A DNA stretch of 64,000 nt from ZC4RG30 sp039917615 (lineage in GTDB: Bacteria; Pseudomonadota; Gammaproteobacteria; Steroidobacterales; Steroidobacteraceae). Under the pieces are notes generated by a model, which made no database searches, had not been told where the DNA came from, and saw only the letters and a program-made list of their open reading frames with translations. Shown one piece after another: positions 17,647 through 25,609 of the stretch. How positions within the stretch are numbered: the first letter of the stretch is position 1; each line of letters opens with the position of its first letter. The translations under genes were made by a program, and so were the position numbers. The DNA lies in contig JBDSJD010000012.1 of the NCBI GenBank assembly GCA_039917615.1, positions 1-64,000 on the forward strand, given 5' to 3'.

Positions 17647-18953
17647 ACGCGGTACCACGCGTTCCCGTTCCCGGCAGCCTGAGCAATGCCGCCTATGAGC
17701 AGCGGCTGCGCGACGCCATCATGGACTCAGCGCCGCTGCTCAACGCCAGGATCCTGCCGGTTGGTGTCCGCAGCACCGCGCTGAACAAGGCACTGGCGGC
17801 CGGATTGCCCCAGCTGCGTGATGATCTATGGCGCTATGCCGACCTGAAATTCCTGGCCTCTGCGGCGCTCGGGCCGGTTGCTGCTGCGGCGGATGAAATC
17901 CTTGCCCGCGCTGTGGCGCAATTGTTGCCGCCGCGCCTGTCTGACTGCACGCGCCTGGTGCTGGTCAATGGCCGCTCATTTGCGGCCCTTTCTGACGACT
18001 GCGCAGAACTCACTCCCGCTGCCACACCACTGGTGCCGGACCGCACGAAGCATGAAAGATTCGGCTGGCTGAACGATGCCTTTGCAACCGATGTTGCCCG
18101 CCTCACTATCACCGGGTCGCTGCGGCTCGAGGTGATCTTCATTTCTGTGCCGGGCGTTAGCCGCCAGGCTGTGCATCCACGCCTGGAGATCACCCTGGGC
18201 GCACAGGCCGACCTTGTGCTGGTGGAGCGGCATCTGGGCAGCACCGGCCCCGAGGGATTCATCAACGCCGCAGTGCAAGTGCATGTCGGTGCGGGCAGTC
18301 GCGTGCGACACCTGCGCTGGCAGCAGCTGGCCGATGACGCACAGTTTCTGGACACCACACAGATTGCCCTGGACCGCGATGCGCACTACAACCTGGCAAT
18401 GCTGCAGCTCGGCGCGCGCACGGCGCGCACTTCGCTGCGCGCCTCTCTCTATGGTGCGGGCGCGAACCTGCAACTGCACGGAGTCGGCGTTGCCGGCGGC
18501 AGGCATTCCCTGGATCACTCATTGCTGATCGACCATCTCGCGCCACGCACCGCAAGCACGCAGGTGTTCCGCGCCATCGCGCGTGAGCACGCGCGCATCG
18601 CCTGCCGCAGCCGGGTCGAGGTGGCGAAACTCGCCGCTGGCACGCGGGCGGATCAGTCCCTGAAGGGATTGCTGGACAGCCCGCACGCCGAAATCGATCT
18701 GCGCCCGCAGCTCGAGATTTACACCGATGAAGTGCGCGCCAGCCATGGCGCCACCACCGGCGCGCTGGACGACAACATGCGGTTCTACCTGCTGTCGCGC
18801 GGCCTCGACCCGGATACGGCCCGCGGTCTGCTGGAATGGGCCTTCCTGGAAGACGCCATCCGGGGCATCGAGCTGCCGGAACTGCGCAGCGCCGCTGAGC
18901 TTGCGCTGGCTCAAGTGCTGGGCAGCAGCGTGGCGAGGCAGGTGCTGCAGTGA
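17643..18953 (+). CDS. sufD: Fe-S assembly protein SufD
   Basis: SufD pairs with SufB and SufC and is needed for iron entry into the scaffold. The 436-residue product has the expected variable N-terminal helical part and the C-terminal beta-helix. The conserved end is seen in the segment around ASHGATTGALDDNMRFYLLS (residues ~363-382), followed by ARGLLEWAFLEDAI. It overlaps sufC and sufS by four bases. Confidence 0.95.
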   Translation: MNAVPRVPVPGSLSNAAYEQRLRDAIMDSAPLLNARILPVGVRSTALNKALAAGLPQLRDDLWRYADLKFLASAALGPVAAAADEILARAVAQLLPPRLSDCTRLVLVNGRSFAALSDDCAELTPAATPLVPDRTKHERFGWLNDAFATDVARLTITGSLRLEVIFISVPGVSRQAVHPRLEITLGAQADLVLVERHLGSTGPEGFINAAVQVHVGAGSRVRHLRWQQLADDAQFLDTTQIALDRDAHYNLAMLQLGARTARTSLRASLYGAGANLQLHGVGVAGGRHSLDHSLLIDHLAPRTASTQVFRAIAREHARIACRSRVEVAKLAAGTRADQSLKGLLDSPHAEIDLRPQLEIYTDEVRASHGATTGALDDNMRFYLLSRGLDPDTARGLLEWAFLEDAIRGIELPELRSAAELALAQVLGSSVARQVLQ

Positions 18954-20197
18954 CCGCGCTGCCCAACCCCGGGGCGGTCGGCTACGACGTCGTCCAGCTG
19001 CGCCGTGAGTTTCCGATCCTGTCGCAGCACATCAACGGCAGGCCGCTGGCTTATCTGGACAACGGCGCCTCAACGCAGCGCCCGCAGTCGGTGCTTGCCG
19101 CGGTAAACCATTACGAAACTCATCTGCATGCCAATGTGCATCGTGGTGTGCACACCCTGAGCCAGCTGGCGACGGATGCCTTTGAAGGTGCGCGCGAACG
19201 CGTGCGCCGGTTCCTGAACGCCGCGTCCACGCGCGAGATCATCTTCACCCGCGGCACCACCGAGGCCATCAATCTCGTGGCCCAGAGCTGGGGACACAGC
19301 AACCTCGGTCCGGATGATGAAATCATCGTCTCGGCGCTGGAACATCACGCCAATCTCGTGCCCTGGCAGATGGTGGCCGCCGCTACGGGGGCCCGTCTGC
19401 GCGTTGTGCCGATAGACGAACATGGGCAACTCCGGTTCGAGGCCTTCCTGACGCTGCTCAACGATCGCACTCGTCTGGTGGCCATGACGCATGTGTCGAA
19501 TGCGCTGGGCACTGTGGTACCCATCAAGCGGGTGATCGGCGCCGCGCATCATGTGGGTGTGCCGGTACTCATCGATGGCGCGCAGGCCGTGGCGCATATG
19601 CCGGTGGATGTGCGCGCGCTGGGCTGTGATTTCTACTGCTTCTCCAGCCACAAGCTCTACGGCCCCACCGGCATCGGCGTGCTGTACGGACGTGCCGAGC
19701 TGCTGGATGCCATGCCGCCCTGGCAAGGCGGCGGCGACATGATCCGCACAGTGTCTTTCGAGCACAGCACCTGGAACGACCTGCCGTACAAGTTCGAGGC
19801 CGGCACACCCAACATCAGTGGCGCCATCGGACTCGCCGCGGCGATGGATTTCATGGAAGGGCTGGGCATTGAACACGCCGCCGCGCACGAACATGCGCTG
19901 CTGAATGCCGCAACCGCGGCGCTGATGCGCATTCCCGGTGTGCATATCCACGGCACGGCCGAAGACAAGGCAGCGGTGCTGTCGTTCACCCTGAAGGGCG
20001 TGCATCCGCATGACCTTGGCACTGTTCTCGATCATGAAGGCGTGGCCATCCGCGCCGGCCATCACTGCGCGATGCCGCTGATGGAACTGCTGGGCCTGCC
20101 CGCCACCGCGCGCGCGTCATTCGCCTGCTACAACACCATGGCAGAGGTGGAACAGCTCGACGCCGCCGTGCGCAAGGCGGCAGAGGTGTTCCACTGA
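18950..20197 (+). CDS. sufS: Cysteine desulfurase SufS
   Basis: PLP enzyme that takes sulfur from cysteine for cluster assembly. It starts at a GTG overlapping the sufD stop. Key residues visible: PLP Lys in FSSHKLYGPTGIG (~residue 230), catalytic Cys in RAGHHCAMPLMELL (~367), and the group II closing segment ARASFACYNTMAEVEQLD. The 415-residue length is normal. Its stop shares a base with the sufU start, so a SufU-type partner probably accepts its persulfide. Confidence 0.97.
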   Translation: MTALPNPGAVGYDVVQLRREFPILSQHINGRPLAYLDNGASTQRPQSVLAAVNHYETHLHANVHRGVHTLSQLATDAFEGARERVRRFLNAASTREIIFTRGTTEAINLVAQSWGHSNLGPDDEIIVSALEHHANLVPWQMVAAATGARLRVVPIDEHGQLRFEAFLTLLNDRTRLVAMTHVSNALGTVVPIKRVIGAAHHVGVPVLIDGAQAVAHMPVDVRALGCDFYCFSSHKLYGPTGIGVLYGRAELLDAMPPWQGGGDMIRTVSFEHSTWNDLPYKFEAGTPNISGAIGLAAAMDFMEGLGIEHAAAHEHALLNAATAALMRIPGVHIHGTAEDKAAVLSFTLKGVHPHDLGTVLDHEGVAIRAGHHCAMPLMELLGLPATARASFACYNTMAEVEQLDAAVRKAAEVFH

Positions 20198-20649
20198 TGG
20201 AGCTGACCGACCTCTATCGCGAGGTGATCCTGGATCACAACAAGCACCCGCGCAATTTCGGGCGCCTGGATCCGCACGATGCCGAAGCCCGGGGGCACAA
20301 CCCGCTGTGCGGTGATCGGCTCACCGTCACGCTGCAGCGCGACGGTGATCGCCTCGCGGACATCCGCTTCGAGGGCAATGGCTGTGCCATATCGATGGCC
20401 TCAGCCTCCATGATGACAGAGGCCATCAAGGGCAAGGACCGCGCTGCCATCGACGCCCTGTTCGAGCGCGTACACGCGCTGCTCACCGACGCCGCCGCCA
20501 GCAGCGCGGACCTGGGCAAGCTCGCGTCACTCTCCGGCGTACGCCAATTTCCCGCCCGGGTGAAGTGCGCGAGTCTCTGCTGGCATACCCTCAACGCGGC
20601 ACTGGCCCAGGCGGACGCCGCCAGCGCCAGCACCATTTCCACCGAATAG
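20197..20649 (+). CDS. sufU: SufU-type Fe-S assembly protein
   Basis: A NifU-N/SufU-like protein of 150 residues. The three conserved cysteines appear in NPLCGDRL (~41), GNGCAISMAS (~66) and RVKCASLCWHTL (~128); the ~20-residue insertion between the second and third is typical of SufU rather than IscU. SufU in Firmicutes is a zinc-dependent sulfur acceptor that activates SufS. It replaces the SufE partner of E. coli; no sufE or sufA is present here. Confidence 0.93.
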   Translation: MELTDLYREVILDHNKHPRNFGRLDPHDAEARGHNPLCGDRLTVTLQRDGDRLADIRFEGNGCAISMASASMMTEAIKGKDRAAIDALFERVHALLTDAAASSADLGKLASLSGVRQFPARVKCASLCWHTLNAALAQADAASASTISTE

Positions 20650-20653
20650 ACGC

Positions 20654-21202
20654 ATGGCACACAGTCACGAACCTTTTGTCATCCAGCGCGAAGTGGACGC
20701 TGTCATGGTGCCATCCGGCCATGCCATCAAACTGCAGCCGGGCCTGGCCGGGTTCATCAGCCAGGCTCTGGGCGGCAGTTTCACTCTGTATATCGAGGGC
20801 AACCTGTACCGGCTTGCCGGCAGCGACGCCGACGCCATCGGCAAGGAGCCGGTGTTTGCGCCGCAATTGCCTCCGAACGCCACCGACGACGACGTGCGTG
20901 AGCTCGCCTGGAAGCAGATGCGTACCTGCTACGACCCCGAGATTCCCATCAACATCGTGGACCTCGGTCTCATCTACGACTGCAACGTCAATGTCAACGA
21001 CGACGGCACGCGTACCGTGGACGTGAAGATGACGCTCACGGCGCCGGGCTGCGGGATGGGCGAAGTGCTGGTGCAGGATGTGAAGGAAAAGATCGAGCAG
21101 ATTCCCACCGTGCAGGAAGCAAAGGTGGAGCTGGTGTTCGACCCGCCCTGGCGGCGCGACATGATGTCGCCAGCGGCCCAATTGCAGACAGGAATGATGT
21201 GA
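20654..21202 (+). CDS. sufT: Putative Fe-S assembly protein SufT (DUF59/MIP18)
   Basis: SufT carries a C-terminal DUF59/MIP18 domain and acts in Fe-S cluster maturation or repair in species that have it. An N-terminal part of ~75 residues (VMVPSGHAIKLQPGLAGFIS) precedes the DUF59 domain: KQMRTCYDPEIPINIVDLGL at ~95, TLTAPGCGMGEVL with the conserved Cys at ~134, VELVFDPPW at the end. The 182-residue length fits. Its stop overlaps the GTG of the SixA-like gene. Confidence 0.92.
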   Translation: MAHSHEPFVIQREVDAVMVPSGHAIKLQPGLAGFISQALGGSFTLYIEGNLYRLAGSDADAIGKEPVFAPQLPPNATDDDVRELAWKQMRTCYDPEIPINIVDLGLIYDCNVNVNDDGTRTVDVKMTLTAPGCGMGEVLVQDVKEKIEQIPTVQEAKVELVFDPPWRRDMMSPAAQLQTGMM

Positions 21203-21642
21203 GCTTGCGGCAGCGCCAGGTCATTCTTGTGCGCCATGCGCACGCGGACAAGCCTGGCTATTCCGGCCCGGACTTCGATCGGCCGCTTACCCCGCAGGGG
21301 CTGGCGGACGCCGGGTCTACTGCGGCAGCCATCCGCGATGCGGCGCATCAGCCCGACCTGCTGCTGACGAGCCCAGCCAGACGCACAGTACAGACCGCCG
21401 AGATCATTGCTGCCAAGCTCAACCTGCCGGCAGCGGCTGTCCAGCAGGTTGACGCGCTGTATAACGCGGGCCCGACCGTGCTCCAGGACGAGCTGCGTCT
21501 TGCATTCAGCACGGCCAGTTTCGTATTGGTAGTCGCGCACAATCCCGGCATCTCGGAACTGGCCCGCATGCTGACCGGTGACCTGACATTCGACGCATTC
21601 CGTCCTGCGCACTGGCTTCACGCTGCCTGGCGCGAAGACTGA
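21199..21642 (+). CDS. sixA: SixA-like histidine phosphatase
   Basis: A 147-residue member of the histidine phosphatase superfamily, closest in size and motifs to SixA, which dephosphorylates HPt-type phosphohistidines in E. coli. The RHG-type motif is LVRHAHAD (residues 10-17), with the second active-site His in VVAHNPGISE (~115). The start is GTG, overlapping the sufT stop. It is probably co-transcribed with the SUF operon, though a functional link is not known. Confidence 0.85.
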   Translation: MSLRQRQVILVRHAHADKPGYSGPDFDRPLTPQGLADAGSTAAAIRDAAHQPDLLLTSPARRTVQTAEIIAAKLNLPAAAVQQVDALYNAGPTVLQDELRLAFSTASFVLVVAHNPGISELARMLTGDLTFDAFRPAHWLHAAWRED

Positions 21643-21643
21643 T

Positions 21644-22450
21644 CTACTGTTGCGGCGAGTAACTCACCGTCACCGACACCTGCATGCGTTCCTGACCGCC
21701 GCCGCGACGCATGCCCCGCACCGGCGCTGCATCATGATAGTCACGACCGACCGCAAGACGGCAATGCTGCCCGGCCACCGGCGTGCCGTGGGTGATGTCG
21801 AATCCGTACCATTGACCCATGCTGTCGATCCACACTTCGGCCCAGGCGTGGCTGGCTACGCCACCCTCGGAACCCGCATACAAATATCCGCTGACATAAC
21901 GAGCCGGAAAACCCTGCGCGCGGCAACAGGCAATGAAGACATGCGCCTGATCCTGGCACACGCCCTCGCGATGCTGGAACACGGAGATTGCGGTGTCTGA
22001 TACCTGCGTGGTGCCGGGGCGGTAGGCAACCGCGGCGGCTACCGCTTGCGCGCCGCGCAGCAGCCGCTCGCGCAGGTCATCGCTGCCGGCAAATGCGTCG
22101 GCCGCGAACCCGCTGAGCGCGGTGTCCGTGGCGGTGAGCGCCGAGGCAGTCCGGTAAGCCAGTGGTGACAGCTGCATGGCGTCGCTGTTGGGCTGGCCAG
22201 TTTTCTCATCGGTTTCAACAACGCCATTCACCAGCAGCCGCAATTCCCGATGCGGCGACTCCACGGTCAGGTAGTGCACGATATTGCCGTGCGCATCGAC
22301 CTGCTCGATGCGCCTGCCCGGCGCCTGGATGGACCACGAGATGACGCGTTGCCGCGCCTCACGCCGTGGCGTCAGGCGCAGTGCCTGGATGGTGTAATGC
22401 ACCGCTTCGGCGTAGCTGTACACCGTCTCGTGGCGAACTTGCAGCAGCAT
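21644..22450 (-). CDS. Transglutaminase-like cysteine peptidase family protein
   Basis: A bacterial transglutaminase-like protein with the family's N-terminal beta-sandwich domain (MLLQVRHETVYSYAEAVHYT) and the catalytic Cys-His-Asp core. Cys is in HREGVCQDQAHVFIACCRAQ (~170), His in GGVASHAWAEVWI (~210) and Asp in WYGFDITHGT (~225). I start at the ATG preceding LLQVRHET, giving 268 residues. It is the last gene of an ATP-grasp / alpha-E / transglutaminase cluster. Function in the cell is not established; a role in modifying or cleaving peptides is inferred. Confidence 0.88.
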   Translation of the reverse strand: MLLQVRHETVYSYAEAVHYTIQALRLTPRREARQRVISWSIQAPGRRIEQVDAHGNIVHYLTVESPHRELRLLVNGVVETDEKTGQPNSDAMQLSPLAYRTASALTATDTALSGFAADAFAGSDDLRERLLRGAQAVAAAVAYRPGTTQVSDTAISVFQHREGVCQDQAHVFIACCRAQGFPARYVSGYLYAGSEGGVASHAWAEVWIDSMGQWYGFDITHGTPVAGQHCRLAVGRDYHDAAPVRGMRRGGGQERMQVSVTVSYSPQQ

Positions 22451-22454
22451 ATTT

Positions 22455-23387
22455 TCAGGCCACCGCGTCCGCAACGAGAAAATCACGCGCGATGCCATCA
22501 CCGATCAGCGTGAGCTGTTCGATCTTGTCGGTCAGATAAGCGGGCAGCAACGCGGGCGCCAGCTCTTCTGCCTGACCAAACTCCAGCACCGCCTGCAGCG
22601 CCCCGGCGCGGCGCTCGGTTTCAGCCGAGCCGCTGCTGACAACGGCCCGCAGGTTATCCCGTACTTCAACCATGCAGCGGCGCAGCGAACGTGGCACATC
22701 CGGCCGCAGGATGAACATTTCTGCCACGCGCTGTGGCGTCACGGCGCCGCGGAACAGCTTGCGATAGGCCTCGAAGGCAGACAGCGTCCGCAGCAGCACG
22801 GTCCATTCATGCGGATCGTTGACGCCCTGCTCCGCCGCAGTGCTGCTGCTGCGCGCATCCAGCAGCCGCAGCGTGCCGTCGGCGCGCTCCAGGAACGAAC
22901 CGATGCGAATGAAGTGATAGGCCTCATCGCGCAGCATCGCAACCACATGCACGCCGCGGATCATGTGTGATCGCTGGCGGATGTACTCGAACAGGTTGCG
23001 GCTGCGCTCGGCACCCTTGCGCCGCTCGAAGGTCCGCATCTCAAGCCAGGTGGCGTTGATGGTTTCCCACACCTCCGAGGCAATGGTGCCGCGGACTGCG
23101 CGGGCATTTTCCCGGGCGCGGGAAATGCACGACACAATGCTGCCAGAGTAGTCGTGATCGAAGGCCAGGAAATCCAGCACATCCGCGGCGGCACCGGGGC
23201 CGCGGGTGTCGTAGAACTCGTGCGCACCCAGCGCCACCAGCGTGGCGCGCCTGGATCGCTCTGCGACTTCCGCAGGGCGCGGCAGCATCGCGAGCTGCTG
23301 CTCGGCCTCCAGCATGCGTGCGACCGTCTCGGCGCGCTCCAGGTAGCGGGCCAGCCAGTAGAGATGATCGGCGGTGCGGCTAAGCAT
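22455..23387 (-). CDS. Alpha-E domain-containing protein
   Basis: A 310-residue helical protein of the alpha-E (DUF403) family. Typical opening: MLSRTADHLYWLARYLERAE, then EVWETINATWLEMRTFER. Alpha-E proteins are found almost always with the circularly permuted ATP-grasp protein encoded next to it and are proposed to act in unexplored peptide synthesis. Its start overlaps the ATP-grasp gene by eight bases, and the transglutaminase gene follows after four bases. Confidence 0.92.
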   Translation of the reverse strand: MLSRTADHLYWLARYLERAETVARMLEAEQQLAMLPRPAEVAERSRRATLVALGAHEFYDTRGPGAAADVLDFLAFDHDYSGSIVSCISRARENARAVRGTIASEVWETINATWLEMRTFERRKGAERSRNLFEYIRQRSHMIRGVHVVAMLRDEAYHFIRIGSFLERADGTLRLLDARSSSTAAEQGVNDPHEWTVLLRTLSAFEAYRKLFRGAVTPQRVAEMFILRPDVPRSLRRCMVEVRDNLRAVVSSGSAETERRAGALQAVLEFGQAEELAPALLPAYLTDKIEQLTLIGDGIARDFLVADAVA

Positions 23388-24816
23388 CTAGGCGCACAGG
23401 CTGGCTCTGTTCCAGCACCCAGGTGTCCTTGGTGCCACCACCCTGCGACGAATTCACCACCAGCGATCCCTCGCGCAGCGCCACCCGAGTGAGGCCGCCG
23501 GGAACGATGGTGATGTCCTTGCCGGAGAGCACGAACGGGCGCAGATCGATGTGGCGCGGCGCGAGACCCGCGTTGACCAGCGTCGGGCAGGTGGACAGCG
23601 CCAGCGTCGGCTGCGCGATGTAACGCGCAGGGTCAGCGATGATGCGCGCCCGGAACGCCGCGAGCTCTTCCTTGCTCGCCATGGGCCCGATCAGCATTCC
23701 GTAACCGCCGGCACCGTGCACCTCCTTCACCACCAGCTCTTCCAGATGCGCCAGTGTGTAAGCAAGATCTTCAGGGCGGCGCAGCACCCGGGTCGGAACG
23801 TTGTCGATCAACGGCTCCTGGCCCAGATAGAAGCGGATCATCTCCGGAACGTAGGGATAGATCGACTTGTCGTCGGCGATGCCTGTGCCCACCGCATTGG
23901 CAATGGTCACATTGCCGGCGCGATAGGCGGCCATGAGTCCGGGACAACCCAGGGTGGAATCGGCGCGGAAAGTCAGCGGATCCAGGAAATCGTCATCGAC
24001 ACGCCGGTAGATCACGTCCACGCGCCGCGGACCCCGGGTGGTGCGCATGAACACGATGTCGTCGCGCACGAACAGGTCCTGCCCTTCCACAAGCTCAATG
24101 CCCATCTGCTGCGCGAGGAAGGCATGTTCGAAATAGGCGCTGTTGTACGCACCGGGAGTCATCAAAACCACCGTCGGGTTATCCGCTGCACGCGGCGCCA
24201 CGCTGCAGAGGTTGGCGAGCAGCACCTCCGGATAGTGCTCGACCGGCGCCACCTGGCAGCGCACGAACAGCTCGGGGAACAGGCGCATCATCATGCGGCG
24301 GTTTTCGAGCATGTACGAAACACCGGAGGGCACGCGCAGGTTGTCTTCCAGCACCAGGAAACGGCCGTTGTCGGCGCGGATCACATCCACACCCGCAATA
24401 TGCGAGTAAATCCGCTGCGGCACCGCCACGCCCTGCACTTCCGGACGGTACTGGCTGTTGCACAAGACCTGCTCGGCCGGTATCACGCCCGCGCGCAGGA
24501 TGTCCTGGGCGTCGTAGACATCGGCGATGAAGGCATTGAGCGCGCTGACGCGCTGCTTCAGCCCCGCTTCCAGCTGCAGCCACTCATCCTGCGGCAACAC
24601 CCGCGGCACTACATCGAAGGGAATCAGCCGTTCGGTGCCCTCGGCCTGGCCATAGACCGCAAAGGTGATGCCGAAGCGGTGAAACAGTGCATCGGCCTCG
24701 GCGCTCTTGGCTTCGAGGCGATCCATGCCCTGCGCCAGCAGCCAGTCCGAGTAGTCACGGCAATGCAGCCGCGCACGGCCATCGGCCCCGATCATTTCGT
24801 CCCAGGCAGTCTTCAC
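23380..24816 (-). CDS. Circularly permuted type 2 ATP-grasp protein
   Basis: A 478-residue protein of the circularly permuted ATP-grasp family, predicted to form an amide or peptide bond using ATP. Recognisable text includes FHRFGITFAVYGQAEGTERL, then VLEDNLRVPSGVSYMLENRR (~160-180) and VKEVHGAGGYGMLIGPMAS. The start is a GTG four bases inside the end of the upstream transporter gene. An in-frame upstream extension is antisense-like sequence within that gene and is rejected. It forms an operon with alpha-E and transglutaminase genes; the product is unknown. Confidence 0.92.
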   Translation of the reverse strand: MKTAWDEMIGADGRARLHCRDYSDWLLAQGMDRLEAKSAEADALFHRFGITFAVYGQAEGTERLIPFDVVPRVLPQDEWLQLEAGLKQRVSALNAFIADVYDAQDILRAGVIPAEQVLCNSQYRPEVQGVAVPQRIYSHIAGVDVIRADNGRFLVLEDNLRVPSGVSYMLENRRMMMRLFPELFVRCQVAPVEHYPEVLLANLCSVAPRAADNPTVVLMTPGAYNSAYFEHAFLAQQMGIELVEGQDLFVRDDIVFMRTTRGPRRVDVIYRRVDDDFLDPLTFRADSTLGCPGLMAAYRAGNVTIANAVGTGIADDKSIYPYVPEMIRFYLGQEPLIDNVPTRVLRRPEDLAYTLAHLEELVVKEVHGAGGYGMLIGPMASKEELAAFRARIIADPARYIAQPTLALSTCPTLVNAGLAPRHIDLRPFVLSGKDITIVPGGLTRVALREGSLVVNSSQGGGTKDTWVLEQSQPVRLDA

Positions 24817-25607
24817 TGGGCCGCCTCTTCGCGCATCCGCTCCACTTCTGCGCGTCCCAGGTACCGGCGTACCCCGGCGTGGACCAGATACAAGACCGGA
24901 ATCATCGCCACCGCCGCCAGCATCTTGTAAGCATAGTTGACGGTGCCGACGGCGAGAAACTGCGCGGTCGGCCAGTGCTGCGGACCCAGCACGAAAGCGA
25001 TGTACAGGACTATGAAGCTGTCGAACAGCTGTGAGACGGCGGTGGAGCCCGTCGCCCGCAACCACATCCAGCGCTCGCCCGTCAGTTTGCGAATACGATG
25101 GAACACTGCGACGTCGATGAGTTGTCCCACCAGAAACGCCACCACGGATCCGGCTATCGTCCACATGCCCTGACCAAAAATCAGCGCATAGGCTTTCTGG
25201 ATATCGGGCACACCCAGCGCTGCGTTCGCCTCAATCCAGAACGGCGCAGGCGCCAGCCGGATGGCGACATACGCCGCCAGGAAAGCCCAGGAAATGAAAG
25301 CCACTGCCAACCACGACACGAGGCGCACGCCACGCCGACCGTAGTACTCATTGATGAGGTCGGTCAACACAAACACCAGCGGCCAGTAAACCACGCCCGC
25401 AGTGAATGATAGTGAGCCAGAAACACCCAGCAGACTCCACTGGAAGTCAGCCACACCCAGCGTGCGCTCCAGCGAGAAGATCTTCACGCCAACGAATTCG
25501 GCGAGCAGCGCGTCGGTTACGAAGAAACAGGCCAGCGCGAGGAACAGGCGGGTGGCGCGATGATCAGCCAGGTGTCCGGATGCTCTTCCCTGCGCCGGAC
25601 CGGACAT
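24813..25607 (-). CDS. yhhQ: Queuosine precursor transporter (VUT family)
   Basis: An inner-membrane protein of the VUT/ECF-like family. E. coli YhhQ imports preQ0/preQ1 for tRNA queuosine. The 264-residue protein has about six hydrophobic segments and the family text VVYWPLVFVLTDLINEYYG (residues ~72-90) and SQLFDSFIVLYIAF (~195). It lies between sppA and the ATP-grasp cluster in the same direction, with a four-base overlap to the latter. Confidence 0.9.
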   Translation of the reverse strand: MSGPAQGRASGHLADHRATRLFLALACFFVTDALLAEFVGVKIFSLERTLGVADFQWSLLGVSGSLSFTAGVVYWPLVFVLTDLINEYYGRRGVRLVSWLAVAFISWAFLAAYVAIRLAPAPFWIEANAALGVPDIQKAYALIFGQGMWTIAGSVVAFLVGQLIDVAVFHRIRKLTGERWMWLRATGSTAVSQLFDSFIVLYIAFVLGPQHWPTAQFLAVGTVNYAYKMLAAVAMIPVLYLVHAGVRRYLGRAEVERMREEAAQ

Positions 25608-25609
25608 TC

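Noticed and set aside
23551..24930. 459-codon plus-strand frame
   Set aside because: Antisense to the ATP-grasp gene; composition not protein-like.
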